Assembly (NCBI GenBank): GCA_020073395.1
Contig: JAIQFF010000008.1
Span: 1-64,000, forward strand
Direction: 5' to 3'
Source of the DNA: Terriglobia bacterium
Lineage (GTDB): Bacteria; Acidobacteriota; Terriglobia; Terriglobales; Acidobacteriaceae
Length of the DNA: 64,000 nucleotides
A program made the position numbers and the translations under genes. Within the stretch, counting starts at the first letter, position 1. Each line of letters starts with the position of its first letter. The notes under the pieces are model-generated. The model had not been told where the DNA came from. It made no database searches and worked only from the letters and a program-made list of their open reading frames with translations. Of the stretch, positions 26,233 through 34,406 are shown piece by piece.

Positions 26233-26973
26233 ATGAAACTGGTCTGCTTATTTCTCTCTTTGGTTTTCTCGATTCCGAGCCTCGCTGCGACCAGCAAGAA
26301 CGTCTCCTACAAGAGCGGCGATGACACCGTGCAGGGCATTCTGTACACGCCTGAGGGTAAAGGTCCGTTCCCGGCGCTGGTAGTCATTCACGAATGGTGG
26401 GGGCTGAATGACTGGGTCAAGGAGCAGGCCGCCAAGCTGGCCGACGAGGGTTATGTGGCTCTGGCGATCGATCTTTACCGGGGCAAAGTGGCGACCACGC
26501 CGGACGAAGCCCATGAAATCATGCGCGGCGTTCCGGAAGACCGGGCGGCGCGCGACCTGCATGCGGCGGTGGAGTTTCTGAAATCGCAACCGAATGTGAA
26601 GCCAGACCGGGTCGGCTCCATCGGCTGGGGCATGGGTGGCGGATACTCGCTCGACGTGGCGTTGCAGGAGCCCACGTTGGCTGCCGCCGTCATCAACTAT
26701 GGACACCTCGCCGCGGACGCGGCCTCCCTCAACAAGATTAACGCTTCAGTACTGGGCATCTTCGGCGGACAGGACCGCGGCATCCCGGTGGACGACGTAA
26801 AGAAGTTCGAGCAGGCGCTGAAACAGCAGGGGAAGAAAGTGGAAATTGTGATCTATCCCGATGCCGGGCATGCTTTTGAGAATCCCAACAACAAGACCGG
26901 CTACCGCGCAGCCGACGCAGCCGACGCCTGGAAGCACACCACCAGTTTCCTGGCCGGCACGCTGAAAAAGTGA
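26233..26973 (+). CDS. Exported dienelactone-hydrolase-like protein lacking the nucleophile
   Basis: 246 residues; signal peptide MKLVCLFLSLVFSIPSLA. Alpha/beta-hydrolase of the dienelactone-hydrolase family: IHEWWGLNDWV carries the conserved Glu, DRGIPVDD the Asp and PDAGHAFENP the His of the triad. The nucleophile elbow, normally GxCxGG, reads GWGMGG (131-136): the Cys position (133) is Gly, encoded GGC, one base from TGC. The protein is otherwise intact and full-length, so it is either a non-catalytic member or uses another residue. Shine-Dalgarno GAGG at 7 nt. Substrate unknown; secreted members are usually called esterases of uncertain role. Confidence 0.85.
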   Translation: MKLVCLFLSLVFSIPSLAATSKNVSYKSGDDTVQGILYTPEGKGPFPALVVIHEWWGLNDWVKEQAAKLADEGYVALAIDLYRGKVATTPDEAHEIMRGVPEDRAARDLHAAVEFLKSQPNVKPDRVGSIGWGMGGGYSLDVALQEPTLAAAVINYGHLAADAASLNKINASVLGIFGGQDRGIPVDDVKKFEQALKQQGKKVEIVIYPDAGHAFENPNNKTGYRAADAADAWKHTTSFLAGTLKK

Positions 26974-27095
26974 TCGGGCCCACTCAGAAAATGGTGGACT
27001 CCCGTAATCGATTACTAAACTGCAGCAACGGCGGTTGTCGGCGGGCGGAATTCGCTCGGTACTCCATCACCGGTTGTGGTGCAACGAAATTCTTC

Positions 27096-27124
27096 TTGCC
27101 AGAAGGTACTACTCTGGTTACTAT
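27096..27124 (+). promoter_or_regulatory. Sigma-70-like promoter of the XRE regulator
   Basis: TTGCCA (27096-27101), 17 nt, TACTAT (27119-27124), 39 nt upstream of the ATG at 27164. The spacing and -35 match are good; the -10 is 4 of 6. Confidence 0.5.
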
Positions 27125-27163
27125 GCACCTCATCCTTGGGGGTCTGCTTTGGTTGCTTTCTCT

Positions 27164-27505
27164 ATGAACATCGGCGAGACCATCCGAAACTACCGGCTGC
27201 AAAAAGGCATGTCCCAGGGCGACATCGAGAAGCGCACCGGCCTACTGCGCTGCTACCTGTCACGGGTGGAGAACGGTCATACCATTCCATCGCTCGATAC
27301 GCTGGCCAAGATTGCGGGCGCCATGGAAATCGCGCTGTCGCAGTTCTTCTCCGAGTCCGGGCACAGCAACGGCTCCAAGAACCTTCCCCAACTGTCCGAT
27401 GACGAAGTCCGCTTTCTGAGCCAGATTCGCCGCTACGCCGTCAGCCTCAACGACAGCGACCGCAAGCTGGTGCTGGCCATGGTCAAGAAGATGGCGGCGA
27501 AGTAA
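27164..27505 (+). CDS. XRE-family transcriptional regulator
   Basis: 113 residues from the ATG at 27164; an open frame upstream contains the promoter and is not used. Residues ~1-60 are a Cro/CI-type helix-turn-helix: IGETIRNYRLQKGMSQGDIE, then CYLSRVENGHTIPSLDTLAK. The C-terminal half (NLPQLSDDEVRFLSQIRRYA, LNDSDRKLVLAMVKKM) is a helical dimerisation or effector tail. Similar small XRE proteins are common in Acidobacteriota. It probably binds a dyad operator; its targets are unknown. No toxin or phage gene is next to it. Confidence 0.85.
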   Translation: MNIGETIRNYRLQKGMSQGDIEKRTGLLRCYLSRVENGHTIPSLDTLAKIAGAMEIALSQFFSESGHSNGSKNLPQLSDDEVRFLSQIRRYAVSLNDSDRKLVLAMVKKMAAK

Positions 27506-27507
27506 AG

Positions 27508-27684
27508 CAGTTGCTGGCTGCTAGCTCCTAGCTCCTAACTCCAAATTTCAGCGATGTGCTACGTCCGCCTGCAACTCTTTTGTCGTGTGCTTCTTCAGTC
27601 GAAAGCTGGGACCCTTAGGTTTGCGCAAATAATTAGACGCTAGCAGCCGGAAGCTAGCAGCCAGAGGCTAGAAGCCAGCAGCTG
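27508..27684. repeat. AGCTAGCAGC/GCTGCTAGCT word-type repeat block
   Basis: GCTGGCTGCTAGCTCCTAGC on the left and GCTAGCAGCCGGAAGCTAGC, repeated as AGCAGCCAGAGGCTAGAAGC, on the right, around ~110 nt of unique sequence. The arms are complementary in many registers. No gene in this interval between the XRE gene and the next CDS. Confidence 0.75.
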
Positions 27685-27777
27685 ACTTTTGGGTACTTTC
27701 GTTCTATCCCTCTTGTGGCCAACGGGAATCTCGTTCGGGGGCTGGCCAACCCCTAGACTGTCTGTGGAGAATCCTGG

Positions 27778-28407
27778 GTGACCATCGACGAAGAACTGAC
27801 CGTGCTCGATACGCAGCTGCGGCGGCTCAAGATTGAGTACGAGATTTATTTCAGCAATCCGGCCAAACGCCCCCCTACGGACGTGGAGTGGAAGGTGCTC
27901 TCCCTGCTGCGCAAATTCAGCGACGGCGGGCGCATGAGCTTTTCACAACGCTTCCGCTACAACGAACTGGCGCAACGTTACGCTATCTACAGTGACCTGT
28001 GGCGCAAGAAGAACCGCATTCGTGAAGAAGGCTACCGCCGTCCCCAGGACGCGCTGCTCTCCGTGCAGGGCGTGCGGGTGGAGGAGCATGAGCCGGAGCA
28101 CAAGGTGTACGGAGTTGGCCACGCGGCAGCAGCGGCAGCGGCCACACCAGTGGTGGAAGAGAGGCCCTTCAGCATGCAATGCGCCGATGCTCGCGCCGAA
28201 CGCGATAAGGTGCAAAAGCTCTACCAGGCACTCACAGATGCCAAAAAGAGATCCGGCGAAGCCGTCTCCGGCAATCTCGACAGTTTTGCCTCGTTCGTGC
28301 AGAAGAAGACCGAACAGATCCGCAAACAATACGGCTGCGAACTGGTCGAATATACCGTCGAAATGCAGAGCGGCCAGGTAAAGCTCAAGGCCAAAGCGAA
28401 GACTTAG
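27778..28407 (+). CDS. MXAN_5187-type C-terminal domain protein
   Basis: 209 residues from a GTG at 27778 with GGAG about 9 nt upstream. The N-terminal half, a long helical region (LDTQLRRLKIEYEIYFSNPA, KRPPTDVEWKVLSLLRKF, MSFSQRFRYNELAQRYAIY), matches what I recall as the MXAN_5187 C-terminal domain of myxobacterial and acidobacterial proteins. An Ala-rich linker (HAAAAAAATP) leads to a second helical part (DSFASFVQKKTEQIRKQYGC). No catalytic motif. It may be a scaffold or RNA/protein-binding factor; that is speculation. Not obviously in an operon. Confidence 0.7.
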   Translation: MTIDEELTVLDTQLRRLKIEYEIYFSNPAKRPPTDVEWKVLSLLRKFSDGGRMSFSQRFRYNELAQRYAIYSDLWRKKNRIREEGYRRPQDALLSVQGVRVEEHEPEHKVYGVGHAAAAAAATPVVEERPFSMQCADARAERDKVQKLYQALTDAKKRSGEAVSGNLDSFASFVQKKTEQIRKQYGCELVEYTVEMQSGQVKLKAKAKT

Positions 28408-28531
28408 ACGTCAGTCTTCAGTGGTCAGCACTCCCCACTTCATTAGCTTTCATCATGCCCGGCAAGCCGCCGTCGCGGTTTTGTAGCGTTACAAACGCGC
28501 TGACGACTGAAGACTGACGACCGACGACCGC
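28408..28531. repeat. GTCAGTCTTCAGT/ACTGAAGACTGAC word-type repeat
   Basis: ACGTCAGTCTTCAGTGGTCA at the start and GACGACTGAAGACTGACGAC plus CGACGACCGC at the end flank a ~65-nt centre. It shares words with 22336-22405 and 44898-44929. It lies between the MXAN_5187-type gene and purH. Confidence 0.75.
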
Positions 28532-28592
28532 TTGCTGATAGAATTTCTCCCTGCCTTTCCCGGGCACATTCCCATTTCATTCGAGGTCTGCC

Positions 28593-30161
28593 ATGTCCGC
28601 AACCCAGACGAAGATCCAGCGTGCCATCCTGAGCGTGACCGACAAAACGGGGCTGGTGGAGTTTGCCCGCAAACTTGCCGGCATGGGTGTGGAACTGATT
28701 TCGACTGGGGGCACGGCGAAGCTGCTGCGCGACTCTGGGATCAGCGTGAAGGACATTTCCGAACTGACGGGTTTTCCCGAGATGCTTGACGGGCGAGTCA
28801 AGACGCTGCATCCCAAGGTGCACGGAGGCATCCTGCACCGGCGCGAGATGGCTTCGCACCGCAGCGCCGTCGCCGAGCACGGCATTCAGCCGATCGACAT
28901 GGTGGTGGTCAATCTTTACGCCTTCGAGAAAACGGCAGCCCAGCCGGGCGTGCCCTTTGAAGACCTCATCGAAAACATCGATATTGGCGGACCGTCGATG
29001 ATTCGGTCCGCCGCTAAGAATTTTCAGGACGTGGCGGTCGTCACCTCGCCGGGCGACTACACGATGCTCGCCGAAGAGATGGCCGCATCGGGCGGGGCCC
29101 TCTCCGCAGCCACCAAGTGGCGGCTGGCGCAGAAGGCTTTCGCCACCACGGCCGCTTATGATTCGGCCATCGCGTCCACCCTGGAGCGGGTCAGCGCCAA
29201 CGGCCATTTCGAGTTTCATCCGGAAGGAGATTTCCCGCAGAACCTTCGCCTCTCTTTCAGCAAGATCATGGACCTGCGTTACGGCGAGAATCCTCACCAG
29301 AAGGCCGCGATGTACAGCGACAGCTCGGGCAGGGGCGTGGCCAACGGCCGGCAGATTCAGGGCAAGGAACTCTCCTACAACAACATCGTGGATTTGCAGG
29401 CGGCCTGGGACCTGGCCCAGGAGTTTGACCAGACTGTCTGCGCCATCATCAAGCACACCAATCCTTGCGGCACCGCCACCGGCAAGACCCTGGCCGAGGC
29501 CTATCGGAAAGCGCTGGAATGCGATCCGGTGTCGGCTTTCGGAGGTGTGATCGGGGTAAATCGAGTGGTGGATGGCGAGGCTGCGGAAGAAATGGCCAAG
29601 CTCTTTCTCGAGGTCATCGCCGCCCCGGGTTTCGACGATTCCGCCAAGGCCAAGTTTGCCGCCAAGAAAAACCTGCGCCTGGTCGAAATCAGCCACGCTC
29701 CACAGAAGTGGGTGCTGAAGAACGTCTCCGGCGGCATTCTGGTGCAGGACGCCGACACCCATGCACTCCAGGAATCCGATCTCAAGGTGGTCACCAAACG
29801 GCAACCCACGCCGGAGGAGAAGCGCGCCCTGCTATTCGCCTGGAAGGTTTCCAAGCATGTGAAGTCGAATGCAATTCTTTACGCTCGCGACGGGCAAACG
29901 GTCGGGGTCGGCGCGGGCCAGATGAGCCGGGTGGATTCCTGCAAGATCGGCGCCATGAAGGCGGTCCTGCCACTCCAGGGAACGGTGGCCGCGTCAGATG
30001 CGTTCTTCCCCTTTCCCGATGGAGTGGAGGAAATCGCCAAGGTGGGCGCCACCGCCATCATTCAGCCCGGCGGGTCAGTTCGCGATCAGGAGGTCATTGA
30101 GGCTGCGGACCGGCTGGGGTTGGCCATGATCTTCACTGGCATCAGGCACTTCCGGCACTAA
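28593..30161 (+). CDS. purH: Bifunctional AICAR transformylase/IMP cyclohydrolase
   Basis: 522 residues, full length. Catalyses the last two steps of IMP synthesis. The N-terminal MGS-like cyclohydrolase domain (1-~200) contains AILSVTDKTGLVEFA, STGGTAKLLRDSG and GRVKTLHPKVHGG; the C-terminal transformylase domain contains LRYGENPHQKA, IIKHTNPCGTATG with the catalytic Lys-His, and PFPDGVEEIAKVGATAIIQP. Ends MIFTGIRHFRH as expected. The start has a GAGGT site. purF and purL are 17-22 kb away on the other strand, so the purine pathway is not one operon here. Confidence 0.97.
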   Translation: MSATQTKIQRAILSVTDKTGLVEFARKLAGMGVELISTGGTAKLLRDSGISVKDISELTGFPEMLDGRVKTLHPKVHGGILHRREMASHRSAVAEHGIQPIDMVVVNLYAFEKTAAQPGVPFEDLIENIDIGGPSMIRSAAKNFQDVAVVTSPGDYTMLAEEMAASGGALSAATKWRLAQKAFATTAAYDSAIASTLERVSANGHFEFHPEGDFPQNLRLSFSKIMDLRYGENPHQKAAMYSDSSGRGVANGRQIQGKELSYNNIVDLQAAWDLAQEFDQTVCAIIKHTNPCGTATGKTLAEAYRKALECDPVSAFGGVIGVNRVVDGEAAEEMAKLFLEVIAAPGFDDSAKAKFAAKKNLRLVEISHAPQKWVLKNVSGGILVQDADTHALQESDLKVVTKRQPTPEEKRALLFAWKVSKHVKSNAILYARDGQTVGVGAGQMSRVDSCKIGAMKAVLPLQGTVAASDAFFPFPDGVEEIAKVGATAIIQPGGSVRDQEVIEAADRLGLAMIFTGIRHFRH

Positions 30162-30164
30162 AGA

Positions 30165-30241
30165 GCACTTGGCATTTGGTAATTGGCACTTGGTCGAAGC
30201 AGGTTTGTGCTAATTGCCAATCGCCAAGAGCCAAGTGCTGT
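30165..30241. repeat. CACTTGGCATTTGG/CCAAGTGC word-type repeat
   Basis: AGCACTTGGCATTTGGTAAT and TTGGCACTTGG on the left pair with AATTGCCAATCGCCAAGAGC and CAAGTGCT on the right. It fills the start of the 249-nt interval between purH and the TPR gene; the rest of that interval is the TPR promoter region. Confidence 0.75.
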
Positions 30242-30303
30242 TTCCACAATCGTCAATCCTGTTAGTCCCTGTACTTCTGATCATTACCTGCCCGGTTCCG
30301 CGG

Positions 30304-30342
30304 TGCGCTTTTTCGCTCCCGTGCGCCAGCACGGTTTACAAT
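30304..30342 (+). promoter_or_regulatory. Promoter region with 18-bp motif shared with the ompA-like gene
   Basis: TGCGCTTTTTCGCTCCCG (30304-30321), then 15 nt, then TACAAT (30337-30342). The identical 18-mer precedes a TACAAT 5.5 kb away at 35783-35824. The start codon is 68 nt downstream. Confidence 0.55.
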
Positions 30343-30410
30343 GTAAAGAGCACCCGCCAGCAGCGGTTCGGCATCCAATCGCTATGGTTCAGGGAGGCCG
30401 AAGGTTCTCG

Positions 30411-32471
30411 ATGAAAAGTATTTACTGCATTCTTATTCTGCTGCTGGTCGTCCCTGCTGTTTCCGCGGAGCAAACTCCGGCTGCGGATTCCAAATCAGCC
30501 TCCGCGACCGCGCCCCGCAAGCTCGACAAGGCGGCGGCGTATTACCACTACACGCTGGCCCATATGTACGAGGAGCAGGTGGCGGTGTACGGCCGCAGCG
30601 AGCTGGCCAACAAAGCCATCGAGGAATACCGGCTGGCGATTGACGCCGATCCTACTTCCGAGTATCTGACGTCTGCGCTGGCCGAGCTCTATGCCAAGAC
30701 CGGGCGGATTCGGGATGCCGTCCTCGAAGCCCAGGACATTCTCAAGCGCGACCCCAACAACCTGGAAGCCCACAAACTGCTGGGCCGGATTTATCTGCGT
30801 TCGCTGGGCGACGTCCAGGCGGGACAGGGTTCGCCGAATGTTCTCAAGCTGGCCATCGACCAGTACGAACAGATCATCAAGATCGAGCCCGACAATGTTG
30901 ACGATCATCTTCTGCTGGGGCGCCTCTACCGGCTGAATAATGATCTGCAGAAGGCTGAGGGCGAGTTCAAGACCGCGGTCAAGCTGGAGCCCGATTCGGA
31001 AGAAGCGGTGACCACCCTGGCCTATTTGTACAACGAAGAGGGCGATACGGCTCGCGCCGGTGAAGTGCTGAGTTCCATCCCGGACGCGTCCCGCTCGGCA
31101 AAACTGTACTCGGCTCTTGGCTATACCTACGAACAGCAGAAGCAGTACAAGAACTCGATCGCCGCCTACCGAAAGGCGATTGAGCTCGACCGCGACAATC
31201 TGGACGCCATCCGCGGCCTGGCCCAGAACCTGATGAATGACGGCCAGACCGACGCCGCTCTGGAGCAGTACAAAATCATTGCCGACGCGAATCCCGAGGA
31301 TGCGCAGACCTACCTCCGGATGGCTGAGATCTACCGCAAGAGCGGCAAATTCGACCTGGCGATGGACAGCTTGAAGAAGGCCGGATCGATGGTGCAGGAC
31401 TCGATCGAGGTCCCTTACAACATGGCCGCGGTGTACCAGGCCCAGGGCCGCTACGACGAGGCCATCCAGGTATTGCAGGACCTGCTCAAGAAGACCGAGA
31501 AGACGGACAACAGCTACACCCAGGCGGAGAAGAATAACCGGTCTGTGTTTCTGGAACGTCTGGGCACGATCTATCGCGACAACAAGAATGATTCCCAGGC
31601 AGTTGAGACCTTCAGGAAGATGCTGGTGCTGGGAGACGAGAATGCCGAACGCGGCTACCAGCAGATCATCGATACCTACCGCGAGGCCAAGCAGTGGCAA
31701 CAGGCCACGGACACCGCCAAGGAAGCGGTGCAGAAGCTGCCCAACAATCGCAGCCTGAAGATGGTGTACGCTGCCCAGCTTTCCGACATGGGGCAGCCCG
31801 ATGCCGGATTGCAGCAGGTCAAATCGCTGCTCAAGGGCACGCCGGAAGACCGCGACGTTTACATCACGCTGTCCCAGATGTACAGCCGTCTGAGGCGCTG
31901 GCCCGAGGCTGAGGCGGCCTTGGACAAAGCGGAACAGCTCTCGAGCAAGGACGACGACAAGCAGTATGTTTACTTCCTCCGCGGCTCGACCTACGAGCGC
32001 CAGAAAAAATATGATCCAGCGGAAGAGATGTTCCGCAAAGTCCTGGCTGGCGATCCCCAGAACGCGACCGCGCTCAATTATCTCGGTTACATGCTGGCCG
32101 ACCGCGGGGTCAAGCTGGACGAGGCTCTCGGCCTGATCAAGAAAGCGGTAGATCTTGATCCCGCCAACGGCGCATATCTCGATTCGCTGGGCTGGGCCTA
32201 CTTCAAACTGGGCAAATACGAGTCGGCCGAAGATACCCTGATCAAAGCTTCGCAGCGGATCGGGACCGATCCCACGGTGCAGGACCACCTCGGCGACCTC
32301 TATCAGAAAACCGGCCGCCTCAAACTGGCCGCTGCGCACTGGGAGCGCGCGATCGCGGAGTGGAACAAGACGGTGGCCGCCGAAGTTGATCAGAACGACT
32401 TGGCCCGGGTCCAGAAGAAGCTCGAATCAGCCAAGATGAAGCTGGCCAAAGAAGACTCAGAGAACAAGTAG
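30411..32471 (+). CDS. Exported tetratricopeptide-repeat protein
   Basis: 686 residues from the ATG at 30411; the frame runs upstream to 30183 through the promoter and a repeat, so that part is not coding. Signal peptide MKSIYCILILLLVVPAVSAE. From about residue 45 to 650 it is an array of some 15 TPR helices pairs, e.g. NKAIEEYRLAIDADPTSEYL, LKLAIDQYEQIIKIEPDNVD, NSIAAYRKAIELDRDNLDAI and AEEMFRKVLAGDPQNATALN. Periplasmic TPR scaffolds of this type organise envelope assembly complexes; partner unknown. AAGG lies 7 nt before the start. It is followed by a terminator. The shared promoter motif suggests co-regulation with the OmpA-like protein. Confidence 0.88.
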   Translation: MKSIYCILILLLVVPAVSAEQTPAADSKSASATAPRKLDKAAAYYHYTLAHMYEEQVAVYGRSELANKAIEEYRLAIDADPTSEYLTSALAELYAKTGRIRDAVLEAQDILKRDPNNLEAHKLLGRIYLRSLGDVQAGQGSPNVLKLAIDQYEQIIKIEPDNVDDHLLLGRLYRLNNDLQKAEGEFKTAVKLEPDSEEAVTTLAYLYNEEGDTARAGEVLSSIPDASRSAKLYSALGYTYEQQKQYKNSIAAYRKAIELDRDNLDAIRGLAQNLMNDGQTDAALEQYKIIADANPEDAQTYLRMAEIYRKSGKFDLAMDSLKKAGSMVQDSIEVPYNMAAVYQAQGRYDEAIQVLQDLLKKTEKTDNSYTQAEKNNRSVFLERLGTIYRDNKNDSQAVETFRKMLVLGDENAERGYQQIIDTYREAKQWQQATDTAKEAVQKLPNNRSLKMVYAAQLSDMGQPDAGLQQVKSLLKGTPEDRDVYITLSQMYSRLRRWPEAEAALDKAEQLSSKDDDKQYVYFLRGSTYERQKKYDPAEEMFRKVLAGDPQNATALNYLGYMLADRGVKLDEALGLIKKAVDLDPANGAYLDSLGWAYFKLGKYESAEDTLIKASQRIGTDPTVQDHLGDLYQKTGRLKLAAAHWERAIAEWNKTVAAEVDQNDLARVQKKLESAKMKLAKEDSENK

Positions 32472-32484
32472 CCCAACCCAGATC

Positions 32485-32511
32485 GTGTGGGGACGGGTCT
32501 CCGACCCGTCC
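32485..32511. repeat. GACGGGTCTCCGACCCGTC hairpin repeat
   Basis: GTGTGGGGACGGGTCTCCGA followed by CCCGTCC; stem GACGGGT/ACCCGTC. The same element occurs inverted at about 56681-56707. Confidence 0.75.
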
Positions 32512-32513
32512 TG

Positions 32514-32540
32514 GCCGAGCGCAAGCTCGGCTTTCTTTTT
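32514..32540 (+). terminator. Rho-independent terminator after the TPR gene
   Basis: GCCGAGC (32514-32520), loop GCAA, GCTCGGC (32525-32531), then TTTCTTTTT. The stem is 7 bp, closed by a GNRA-type tetraloop, and followed by a U-rich tract. Confidence 0.8.
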
Positions 32541-32570
32541 GTATCCTGATGAGTCTCTCTACCGCGAGAC

Positions 32571-32615
32571 CCACCCTGTCTCTCCATAAAAACGGAAAGA
32601 CGAGGGTGGGGCACC
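32571..32615. repeat. CTGTCTCTCC-type hairpin repeat
   Basis: Second copy of the 23486-23530 element, with the arms CCCTGTCTCTCC and GGAAAGACGAGGG around an A-rich loop, and the same GGGGCACCC tail. Confidence 0.75.
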
Positions 32616-32636
32616 CAGAAATCTGGAGAAAAACCA

Positions 32637-33113
32637 ATGAGTGATGACGTGCTCATTCGGCAGGCCACCCCTGATGACATTTCCGCATTGCTGCGCCATC
32701 GCCAGGGGATGTACGAAGACATGGGCTACAACGACCCTGCGGCCCTATCTGCGATGGTTTCCACCTGCAGGCCCTATCTGGCCGCGGCACTGGAGAATGG
32801 AACGCTCCGGGGCTGGCTGGCATGCGCCGGAGAACAAATCGTGGCTGGCGGCGTGGTCCTGATCAGCCCGTGGCCAAGCCATCCCTACGATGGCCAGTGC
32901 CGCCGCGCCACGATTCTGAACATGTACACCGATCCGCCATTTCGCCGCCAGGGTATTGCCCGCCGGCTCATGCAGACCATGATCGACTGGTGCCGGAAGG
33001 AGGGTTTCGTGCATGTCACCTTGCACGCCAGTGATAAAGGTCGCCCGCTCTACGAGAGTCTGGGGTTTGAACCCACCAACGAGATGCGTTTGGAGCTGGG
33101 GGACACAATGTAG
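32637..33113 (+). CDS. GNAT-family N-acetyltransferase
   Basis: 158 residues. Starts MSDDVLIRQATPDDISALLR with GGAG 8 nt upstream. Motif A RRQGIARRLMQTMIDWCRKE binds acetyl-CoA, preceded by ATILNMYTDPPF; the C-terminal ASDKGRPLYESLGFEPTNEM is the GNAT motif B. The acceptor is unknown. The last codons, ACA ATG TAG, come from the start of the following inverted repeat, so the natural C-terminus has been altered or the gene has adopted a repeat-borne stop. Confidence 0.88.
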   Translation: MSDDVLIRQATPDDISALLRHRQGMYEDMGYNDPAALSAMVSTCRPYLAAALENGTLRGWLACAGEQIVAGGVVLISPWPSHPYDGQCRRATILNMYTDPPFRRQGIARRLMQTMIDWCRKEGFVHVTLHASDKGRPLYESLGFEPTNEMRLELGDTM

Positions 33114-33261
33114 GCGCGAGTGTCCCGCTCGTGCAGGCGTCATCAATCATGGCTTTGGTTTTCAACAAACGGGATCCCGGAAGACATGAACACCAAGAAT
33201 GCGTCAGGAGGTTGAGAGGGCAGTATTGCGGACGCACGAGCGGGACGCTCGCGCCTACATT
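33108..33261. repeat. Inverted REP-like pair, GTAGGCGCGAG family
   Basis: Copy 1 (33108-33134) and copy 2 (33234-33261) are complementary at 27 of 28 positions; each also folds alone (GCGAG/CTCGC-type stem). The 99-nt spacer shares words with that at 43605-43666 in reverse orientation. Copy 1 supplies the stop codon of the GNAT gene. Confidence 0.9.
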
Positions 33262-33275
33262 GGGCTCCCCAGTGC

Positions 33276-33281
33276 TAAACT
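33276..33281 (+). promoter_or_regulatory. -10-like hexamer of a likely leaderless promoter (dgt)
   Basis: TAAACT ends 6 nt before the ATG at 33288 with only TGCCCC between; no Shine-Dalgarno is possible. Confidence 0.45.
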
Positions 33282-33287
33282 TGCCCC

Positions 33288-34406
33288 ATGCTGGCCGATT
33301 ACGCCGTGCGGGTGGAGCAATCCCGCGGACGCCGCATTCCCGAGCCCCAGCACCCCTATCGCAATGATTTCCAGCGGGACCGCGACCGGGTCATTCACTC
33401 CCGCGCGTTCCGCCGGCTGGAGGCCAAGACCCAGGTTTTTACCCGGCGTTTCTCCGATCATTTCCGCAACCGCCTGACCCACACGCTGGAGGTGGCGCAA
33501 ATCGCCCGCACCATCGCCGGCCAACTCGGCCTGAATGTGGATCTGGTCGAGGCCCTGGCCCTGGTCCACGATGTCGGCCACCCACCCTTCGGACACGCCG
33601 GCGAAAAGGCGTTGGACGCCGTCATGCGCGAGCACGGCCTTTTCTTTGACCATAACCTGCACGCGTTGCGCATCGTCGAAGACTTCGAGCTGCGCTATGC
33701 CGCCTTCCGCGGGCTCAATCTTACTTTCGAAGTGCGCGAAGGCATCATCAAGCACTCTCACGATTATTCGGTCGAGCAGTTTCCCGAGCTGGCCGAATAC
33801 TTGCTCGATCAGCGTCCGCCGCTGGAAGCCCAGCTCATCGATCTGGCCGACGAGATCGCGTACGACACGGCCGATCTCGACGACGGCTATGAGGCTCGCC
33901 TGCTCACCCTTCTGCAGATCCGCGGCGGCGTCCCGGGGTTCGATGGTTTCTATGGCGATGCCGAGCGCGCCTATCCCAGCGCCATCGAGAAGCTGAAGTT
34001 CAACGAAGCGCTGAAACGGATTCTCGATCGTATGGTGGGGGATCTAATTCACAACCTCACGGACCGGATCAAGGCCGCTGGCATCCGCTGCCTGGGAGAC
34101 GTGCGGGCGTACCCTCAGCGTCTCGCCACTTTCAGCCCCGCGGTCGAAGAAGAAAGGCGAGGCACCAAGCAGTTTCTCTATCAGAACCTCTACTTCAGCG
34201 CCGCGCTGAATCCCGAAAAAATCGACGCGGAGCGCGTGATTCGCCAGCTTTTCGACTTCTGGATGGTGAAGCCAGAGAGCCTGCCGCAGAGCTATCAGGA
34301 GAAGGCTGAGCAGGAATCACTTCCGCGAGTGATTTGCGACTACATCGCGGGAATGACCGACAACTTTATTTACGAACAGCACGAGAAGTATTGCGGGAAC
34401 ACGTAG
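33288..34406 (+). CDS. dgt: dGTPase-like HD-domain triphosphohydrolase
   Basis: 372 residues. Hydrolyses deoxynucleoside triphosphates to nucleoside and tripolyphosphate, controlling dNTP pools. HD metal site: NRLTHTLEVAQ (His 65), VHDVGHPPFGHAGE (His 94-Asp 95) and LADEIAYDTADLDDG (distal Asp). The N-terminal RRIPEPQHPYRNDFQRDRDR and HSRAFRRLEAKTQV are characteristic of the short Dgt-type subfamily rather than the longer enterobacterial enzyme. Probably leaderless. The stop codon lies in the ACGTAGG of a following repeat, as in prmC. Specificity for dGTP is not certain. Confidence 0.9.
   Translation: MLADYAVRVEQSRGRRIPEPQHPYRNDFQRDRDRVIHSRAFRRLEAKTQVFTRRFSDHFRNRLTHTLEVAQIARTIAGQLGLNVDLVEALALVHDVGHPPFGHAGEKALDAVMREHGLFFDHNLHALRIVEDFELRYAAFRGLNLTFEVREGIIKHSHDYSVEQFPELAEYLLDQRPPLEAQLIDLADEIAYDTADLDDGYEARLLTLLQIRGGVPGFDGFYGDAERAYPSAIEKLKFNEALKRILDRMVGDLIHNLTDRIKAAGIRCLGDVRAYPQRLATFSPAVEEERRGTKQFLYQNLYFSAALNPEKIDAERVIRQLFDFWMVKPESLPQSYQEKAEQESLPRVICDYIAGMTDNFIYEQHEKYCGNT

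Noticed and set aside
27508-27684. CRISPR-like array
   Set aside because: The repeats are short interleaved words without regular spacing or unique spacers of constant length.
28443-29804. 453-codon minus-strand frame opposite purH
   Set aside because: Antisense shadow; the plus strand encodes full-length PurH with all motifs.
30495-32339. 614-codon minus-strand frame opposite the TPR gene
   Set aside because: Antisense shadow of the TPR coding sequence; no start context and no recognisable domain.
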